Shown here: positions 57,231-64,000 of the stretch, one piece after another
How positions within the stretch are numbered: the first letter of the stretch is position 1
Layout of the letters: the number at the start of each line of letters is the position of its first letter
Origin: Agarophyton chilense
Taxonomy: Eukaryota > Rhodophyta > Florideophyceae > Gracilariales > Gracilariaceae
DNA length: 64,000 nucleotides
Direction of reading: 5' to 3'
NCBI GenBank assembly: GCA_030374765.1
Contig: JARGXX010000115.1
Span: forward strand, 558,001-622,000
The notes under the pieces: generated by a model
Told to the model about the DNA's origin: nothing
Database searches by the model: none
The model's input: the letters and a program-made list of their open reading frames with translations, nothing else
Made by a program: the position numbers and the translations under genes

Positions 57231-57834
57231 ATTAGATCAAAACGTCCCCTTTCATATTTTTTTTCCGTTTGCGTTACACGGACCGTCCGCTCCAGCCACA
57301 AATCTCTCGCTCCCTCAACTTGGTATAAATCTTTGAAATCTCGTTCCACGAAACCTTCATACTTTTCCATCTGTCTCTCCCTACTAGTTCCAAGTGCAAG
57401 CATTGAGACGGGTTTTCTAACGGCCGCCCGCTGGGCAGGGTTATGGCCTACAGCTGCGTGCGGACCCAGTATCTGTCAAAAGCTGGGCTGAATGTTTTGC
57501 ACTGGACACGCCCAGCTCTTTGCGACCTCCCCGCTCCCAAGAAAAAGACCGATCAAAGAGAACTATCTCTTCATGCCCAACTGACTTGGCTCTCTTCAAC
57601 AAGGACCCGATAGTGGAATACTGGGGATCTGCTTCATTTTGCAATGCTACAAAGAACAGCATCTACAGGTCACACGAGCGTTGCATGTGCGTGGACATGC
57701 TCCTTGGAGTGATTTGAACAACTATGTGGGGCCAGCGCTCCTGCTCCGGCATCCCGTAGACCAGGGATACATGCAGAAAATTAGGCAGATCGCATTCGAG
57801 TGTAGCTCACAAGGTTGCTAAACTTCAATCTCGG
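57231..57834. other. Presumed G3 leader and gag region, not recognisable
   Basis: It lies between the LTR-like promoter and the protease remnant, where gag should be. Frames at 57222-57491, 57520-57717 and 57639-57821 show no gag or knuckle motif. A minus frame 57403-57200 is also open. Confidence 0.35.
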
Positions 57835-59990
57835 TTATTCGCGATTGGAGCGACCCCTTCTCGAGAAATGGTCTACATGGGAACCGTGAATGGATATCCA
57901 GTTGCTCTGCAACTAGACCCAGGCGATTTGCATATCTTCATCTCCGTCAAGACCGTCTGTAATTGTTGCTTCAAGCTCTGCACCTACGCATTCCCCATCA
58001 CTGAACTTGTCAACAACTCGGCTGCCCCCATCTTGAACTAGCCATGCGCAACGTTTCTCTTCCTTGAACACCTGAAGGCCATGTACGCACACGTCATTAA
58101 CGTCATTAACATGAATGACTCGAAAGATGGACTCTGGCTCATTACTGTTGGATATCATTGGCTGCGAGAAGTTTGTCTGTGGATGGATTGGAAGCCTTAC
58201 AGCCTTACCATAAGGCGTGCTGGTGTCATTCTTATGGAAGCGCTCCCCCGCCGCTAATCAGCCCTTGGAACAAGCTTCTACAGCAATAAGGTCACTTCCA
58301 TAAACTTCAAGAGCATGCAGTGTCATGTCAAGGGGTGCGAATGCGAACTTTTTGTACTCAACCTACAGCCTTCTTCATTCTTGAAAAGCCAAGCCGCGCA
58401 GACCTCAACCATTGAAGGGTTGAGAAATGGGTTTTCAGAGAAGAGATACCTGAAGACTTTCAGACAAACCTCAAACATCATCAACAACGGCCCCTCCGCC
58501 TCATCATGCGGATTTATAACAATAAGCACGGGCGACTCCGGAACATCTTGAACAAACTCCTACAGAAAGGCCTCAGCAGACCATCTTCATCTCAGTTCGG
58601 AATTCTGGTGTTTTTCGTCCGAAAAAAATTCAGGAGAACTCGGGATAGTTTCTGATTACCGTGCACACAATCAAATAACCATCCCAGATTCCACACCTCT
58701 TTTTCTGGTTGACGAAGCCCTGGACCAAATCACAGGCGCCACAATCTTCTCACAGATTGACCTCATTGGAACTTACCACCAGATGCGCATCTACTACGGA
58801 GAGTGCCACAAGACCCCTATTCGAACGCAATTTGGCTGCTTCGATTAAGGTGGCCTCTACATTGGGCTTTATAACGCATCCGCAGCGGGTTTCAGGCTTA
58901 TTTACGTAGCCCTCGCTGGATGTAATGGACTCTGTCTTGAGCTCTACCTCGATGACATTCAATTCTACAGCCAAAAATTTGAAGAGCACAAATAGCATCT
59001 TCATCAGATCCTTTCAGCTCTCCCGGAATGTGAAATCTACCCGAAACCCTCCAAGTACGCCTTTTACGTCCCCGATGTAGAGTTATTAGAATTTACGGTA
59101 TCATCCCAAAGAATCTCCACGGAGAACTACTTGCTAGCCTCTGTTAGAAATTGGGCTATTTCAATCATAATAGAGCATTTCCTACAGTTGTTAGGACTTG
59201 CAAACTTCTACGAAAGATTTGCTTCCGGGAATTCTGCCATTCTTCGCCCGTTAACTGACTATCTCCACTCCTACACATTGCAGTGGACGCCTCTGCGGCC
59301 GGCAGCCTTTGACACAATCAAGATAGAACTTACCCCTGCACCCGTTTCGGCCCGCTCCGGCACTTCAAAACAGTTCATCCTGGCCAACGTCGCTTCGAAG
59401 TACGCCGTCGGTGCATCACTTTATTGAGACTGCCATTAGGTTGTCTTCCTTTACCACCGACTCTTCTGCACCGAGCACAACTGGGACACTAGAGACCAGG
59501 AGTTACTGGGGGACATGATTGCTCAACGCGTGTGGAGATGGTTCCTACGCAGTTGCTTGTTCATCCTCCACACCGAACATGACCCCATCAGATACCTACG
59601 CTCGAAGCCAAACCTAAGCGGTAGACGATGTAGGTGGCTGGAAGAGATCCAGGAACACTCCTTCGAGGTCTTGCATTTCCCTGAAAAATGGAACATTATA
59701 CCGCAAACTCTCAGCAGAAGACAGGACCACGTTTCAATCTAACTCAACTCCCTCAACATCCCACTAACGGAAGTAATCAAGAAGCTCCCCACCCTGTACA
59801 GGACGGATGACTTGGTTTGAATGATTTTCGCCGCCCACAACTCAAATACGGAGTCTGCTGAAGACGTTCAAGAAACTCCACGAACAATCTAAGGCGCATC
59901 CAATGTAGCTGACAACCGTGCAACCACCAACTTCAAGATTTTCCATGGACGGACTTAATAGAAATGAACTGCCCACCAACGGCTCTACAG
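57835..59990 (+). pseudogene. Ty3/gypsy G3 pol remnant (protease, RT, RNase H)
   Basis: A protease-like YPVALQLDPGDLHIFIS near 57897-57950 keeps the strand-DxG layout (DPG for DTG). RT blocks follow with frame changes: NKLLQKGLSRPSSSQFGILV near 58550, then SDYRAHNQITIPDSTPLF, TIFSQIDLIGTYHQMRIYYG near 58745-58800, and LCLELYLDDIQFYSQKFEEH near 58935-58990 with the catalytic YLDD intact. RNase H: LQLLGLANFYERFASGNSAI, QFILANVASKYAVGASLY near 59370, LLGDMIAQ, FILHTEHDPIRYL near 59565. Integrase is not recognisable after about 59990. It is a separate lineage from A and B, with no antisense frame or chromodomain in view. Confidence 0.75.
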
Positions 59991-60815
59991 CTGATTCTCG
60001 GCAAAAGCCTAAGCGTAGGGACACAGCATAAAAGTAGAAACAGTCGGTCTTGGGCTGGGAAACCAAAGAGCATGGCGTTGAGCGTACAAGAGCGAAACGA
60101 CGAAACCAAAATCTGTGCTGTCCAAGTGTTAATACACTCTACAGATCTGCCGCGACAGCCTCACGAAATTTCAGAGAAAACCCGAACTGGTGAACAACGG
60201 CATTGTTTTAGGCTCTATGAATATTAACCGTACTGCTAGAAGAGTACGCTGAATTTCTCAGAAGACTTTGTGTTTCCCAGTACAACGATGAAGGACATGG
60301 ACACCCATTGTGGCCTTTCAGTTGAGCCTAAGTCAAAAGGGCACTGGACAACGATCGAGAAGACGCAGCCTTCGATCTAGCAAACGAAAGTCAATGGCAG
60401 AATAGATAGGAGCGGTCTGTGCTGAACAACAAATCATGGGAGTTCCAATTCTAAAGAGGCGGCCCTACGAGATGTGAGGCAGTACACCAGACTCGTTGAA
60501 ATTTGTACAGTTTCGGCCAACTTTGAGCACGCATATACGGCCCATTGATTGCATTCTCACCTACCGGGACATTTTAAGTTTACGAGAAATGATGTCACAC
60601 TGGCTAATCCGTTTCCTTTTTAGAACACTTTTTGCAGTGTCACGTGCGAAACTGCTTGATAGCCCCATTTGCGCCAGCTCATGAATACAGTTAGCTTTCG
60701 CTACGCTCTGGAGGAAGCATACTAGTAGGGAAGGCACGCAATTCCCGCATACAAACTCAACTGCTGCACGTAATCACTTGCCCATCTGCCGGTTTCAGAT
60801 ATGCTGCCGAATTAG
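59991..60815. other. No recognisable gene
   Basis: Degraded sequence beyond G3 lies here, with no integrase motif and no matching LTR found. Confidence 0.4.
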
Positions 60816-62262
60816 CATCTGTTCAGATGCGGTCGAGTGAGAAACAGTTTTGAGACGCAAACGTTGAAGTGCACGTTTTCCTTCTTGGCCCACAGTCGTC
60901 AACAACATGTTTATTTTACGCAAGCTGTTCTCACCCGATCACGTCAGGCACTATCTGCTCATGAATATCCATTATTGTTTCCGAATCGCACATCTTCCTA
61001 TCAAACTGAAAATCCCTTCCCCGTTCAGCAATCGCTCCCAATTCTGTAAACTGCATCCACAACGCAACTTTTATATCCTATTCCAATCGCGTATCAGATG
61101 TGATCACTTTTGAGTTCACAGCTGCTCAAGATACTTTTCGAGCGCCACTATAGTAGTACCTATCAGTTTTGAATGCCAACGATACAAGTAAGAGCCGTCC
61201 AAACATGCACCTCTATCGTACTACACGAGACAGACTAGCAACTACCACACTCACTTATTGTCCAACTGTGTCGATATCTTGAATCAATTGTTTCCTTCGT
61301 CGACAGCAATTGCGGCAACTGCATCCAAAGCAACGCCGAGTGCATTTAGTCCTGCTCGACATCCATGCTGCCATGCGCTTCCCTCCGTTTCGGCACGAGA
61401 ACCAAATGCTGTTCAGTCCACAATTTGTTGACTAGCGCAGCCCCTGAGTTCTTTCTGTTCTGGTTTATTGCGACAAAACTCGTCCAAGATGATTCACACT
61501 ATTCAAATTTCTGTTTTCAAATAGAGTGGCAACCAGTGTGCTTGTTGGCTGCGATGAGAGAATGCTCCGTGACGAAAATTTTTGAGTACTTTAGAACATT
61601 AGATCAAATTGAAATGGATCAAACTTTACCAATAACGGAACACTTGGGTCCGCCGGCGAGCCCTCAGCTACCTCGGGTCTTGGCGATCGACCTTGGTCGA
61701 GAAGTATCGCCCTCTGTGGGGTTCATCGTTTCTCTCAGCGTTCTGTGTACTTCATTTGCGTTTCAATCCTTGTGACTTCCCTCGAAATAATGATGGCATC
61801 TCAGTAAAACAAACAAAAGAACAAACACCCCGATCATTAACGATGGACGACGAGCTTCTTGCAAACCAGGTTTCCGTTTTTTGTGGAGAGAGGGGCGCTG
61901 CACTAAACAACTCGAGGCAACCAAAATAGAAGAAGCTCGGGTGGATTTCCCCCGCTCTCCGACTACCGCTGCTTGGAAAACCTCAAACAAGGAGTCTATC
62001 AAGTTTCGAATCTACATTCGGCCGCCCGGAACATTTCACAATTCCATCCGGTCAGCAATCTAGTTCCCTCCGACTAGTACCGGTTGGTAAACCTCAAACA
62101 GGAAGTCTTCTAAGTTTCGAATATATTTTTGGCCGCCCTGCAGCGTTGAGACATCCATCCGATCACCGATCCAGTTCTTTCCGAATACAGCCGCTTGGAA
62201 AATCTCAGCCGAGAACTCTTCCAAGTTTCGAATCTACATTCGGCCGCCCGAAACTCTACTCT
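60816..62262 (+). repeat. Left arm of a large inverted repeat (foldback-like element)
   Basis: The sequence is the reverse complement of 62975-64000 (extending past the window end), apart from an arm-specific insert at about 61365-61725. Shared anchors include CTGTTCAGATG, CCTTCCCCGTTCAGCAATCG, GATACTTTTCGAGCGCCACT and CCCTCGAAAT. The inner part is a tandem array (61947-62262). Confidence 0.9.
61947..62262 (+). repeat. Tandem array of about 112-bp units in the left arm
   Basis: Units start at 61947, 62064 and 62175, each with CCGACTA (or CCGAATA), GCTTGG-AAA-CCTCA, AAGTTTCGAAT and TTCGGCCGCCC. The third unit is partial. The right arm has two such units (about 63200-62985, inverted). Confidence 0.85.
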
Positions 62263-62974
62263 GTTCTTCAAAACGTAACATGAACACAGGATTAGTCAAA
62301 TCGTACTTGAATATCGGCTCCGAAACGAATTCGGACCACGGCACTGGTTTTTCGTCGTTCTTGAGACCATTGCCATCAAAGCTCGGCCGGAATGTTCAGG
62401 TGCTAGATAAAGATGGCGCCACGGAAAGCTGGGTGCGAGGTACATGGGCCTTTTCTTTGAAGGATTTCTGGTGCCCTCTTGGCGCGTCACCCCGTGTCCT
62501 GAGAGAGAAAATATTCCAACAACAACAGCCGGCCGATGAAAGGGTTGCCGTGGGCCACCGAGAACCTCTAGCGCACACAACTGTATCAAAAGGCCTACAG
62601 GTCGAACGGCGCCCACGGTGGACTTCCGCCATGCTGACAGAGAGTTTCGAACTATGCAATGTGCGTCCGCGGCCCAGAGCAAAGTCTTTCCAGGTAATAA
62701 TTGCTAGCGACAATGTATCTAAATGAGCAAAGCTACTATACTGAGGACGGCTCGCTTCTTCGCTGGTGTCATTTGGAATAGATCACCGTTGCCTGTGATG
62801 TCGTGCCTGTGGTTTCTTTTTTCGTCCTTTGAAGACATGATTCGGTCTAACTTGTTGACAAAACGCAAAAAAGTGTTGTATCGATGGCAACGTGTAGTGC
62901 GTGTCTTGTTACATGAGAGACACGAGACGAAAGGTTCCACGTTTACTCCGCCGTACATCGCAAGGACTGGTTAG
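62263..62974. other. Central spacer of the inverted repeat
   Basis: About 700 bp of non-repeated DNA lie between the arms. An open frame at 62280-62726 (+, ATG at 62280, 148 codons) and a partly opposed one (62682-62296 minus) show no recognised motif. No transposase is present. Confidence 0.5.
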
Positions 62975-64000
62975 ATGGCCGAATCGAAGCCTGTCATATT
63001 CTGAGCAGCCGAATGAAGATTCGAAACTCAGAAGATTTCTTGTTTGAGGGTTTCCAAGCGGCTTTAGTCGGATGGAACTGGATTGATGACCAGATGGAAG
63101 TCGTGGATCTTCCGGGCGGCGGAATAGAGATTCAAAGCTTGGAAGACTCCCTGGTTGAGGGTTTCCAAGCGGCGGTAGTCGGAGAGCGGGGGGGGTGATC
63201 CATCTGGGCTTCTTCCGTTTCCGTTGCTGCGATTGTGTCGCGCGGCCCCGCACTGATCAGAAAACCCGAAACCTGGTGCCCAATAAGCTCATCGTCCATC
63301 TTAAATGATTGGGTTGTTTGTTCTGTCTTTTTTATTTACTGAGATGCCTTGGTTATTTCGAGGGACGACACAAGGATTGAAACCGAATTGAGGTACCCAG
63401 GACAGTGAGAGAAACGCTTTACCTTATGCTAAATAAAAAGCTGTTGCAGCAGACACGAACAAGCAGGACGAAATGCACTCGGCGTTGCTTTGGATGTAGT
63501 TTCCGCAATTGCTGTCGACGAAGGAAACAAGTGATTCAAGATATCGACACAGTTGGGACAGTAAGTGAGTGTGGTAGTTGCTGGTCTGTCTCGTGTAGTA
63601 GGATAGAGGTACATGTTGGACGGCTCCTACTTGTATCGTTGGCATTCAAAAGCGATAGGTACTACTTTAGTGGCGCTCGAAAAGTATCTTGAGCAGCTGT
63701 GAACACAAGAGTGATCACATCTGATAAGCGATTGGAATAGGATATAAAAGTTGCGTTGTGGATGCAGTTTACAGAATTGGGAGCGATTGCTGAACGGGGA
63801 AGGGATGTTCAGTTTGATGGAAAGCCGCGGGCTCTGGAAACAAGAATGGACATCCATTAGCATATAGTGCCTGTCATGATCGATGAGAACAGCTTGCGTA
63901 AAACATACATGTTGTTCGCGACTGTGTCCCAAGCACAAAAACGTGCACCGCAACCTTTCCGTCTCCAACCTCTTTGTCACTCGACCACATCTGAACAGAT
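62975..64000 (-). repeat. Right arm of the large inverted repeat
   Basis: It pairs with 60816-62262 in inverted orientation and runs off the window end. It lacks the roughly 360-bp insert of the left arm. The arms differ by scattered substitutions, so this is not an assembly palindrome. The outer end and any target duplication are not visible. Confidence 0.9.

Noticed and set aside
63627-63980. 117-codon minus frame in the right inverted-repeat arm as a gene
   Set aside because: The matching frame in the left arm is broken and no motif is seen. More likely non-coding arm sequence.
1-64000. CRISPR array, bacterial operon or phage
   Set aside because: No regularly spaced short repeats, no ribosome-binding-site-led gene runs, and the content is eukaryotic transposable elements.

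Overview
This is a eukaryotic, repeat-dominated window. It has no bacterial operons or Shine-Dalgarno-led genes, most reading frames are broken by stops and frameshifts, and nearly everything I can name is a transposable element. Present are Ty3/gypsy chromoviruses, Ty1/copia elements, two CMC/Plavaka-type (Tnp2-like) DNA transposons, a MULE, weak pogo and hAT scraps, and a large foldback-type inverted repeat. This mix fits a fungus, oomycete or alga better than an animal, but I cannot name the organism. I found no convincing conserved single-copy host gene. The open frames at 6497-7201 and 11919-13200 are the best candidates.

Layout. 1-77 is the tail of a family-A LTR abutting a decayed MULE transposase (78-2333). 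2.3-8.8 kb is mostly unassigned. 8.77-11.35 kb is a reversed fragment (B1) of chromovirus family B. 11.9-13.2 kb is an unknown minus-strand gene. 13.7-19.4 kb holds a Tnp2-like transposon (T1) whose transposase (minus) and partner gene (plus) converge. 20.2-21.1 kb is a copia piece (C1) with a Tudor-like domain. 22.4-27.1 kb is a second Tnp2-like transposon (T2) whose zinc-binding partner gene (minus) diverges from the transposase (plus). 30.0-31.4 kb is copia C3 (RT and RNase H).

32.77-43.27 kb is a complete chromovirus (family A, minus strand) with both LTRs, polypurine tract and a 5-bp target duplication. 43.83-56.0 kb is copia C2 (minus strand), split inside its gag by chromovirus B2 (45.30-55.43 kb, plus strand). 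56.97-59.99 kb is a third gypsy lineage (G3) with heat-shock-like motifs in its LTR promoter. 60.8-64.0 kb is a large inverted repeat with tandem units in both arms.

The most notable observation: both chromovirus families carry, between the chromodomain and the 3' LTR, a long open frame on the strand OPPOSITE to gag-pol (33475-35256 plus in A; 54155-52159 minus in B2). The two antisense proteins share a block with PP, Y-x-GS and GY, followed by a hydrophobic strand ending in N or D. In B2 the order of blocks resembles an SGNH/GDSL hydrolase. I propose an antisense accessory gene conserved across chromovirus lineages here. The homology is visible by eye but needs profile searches.
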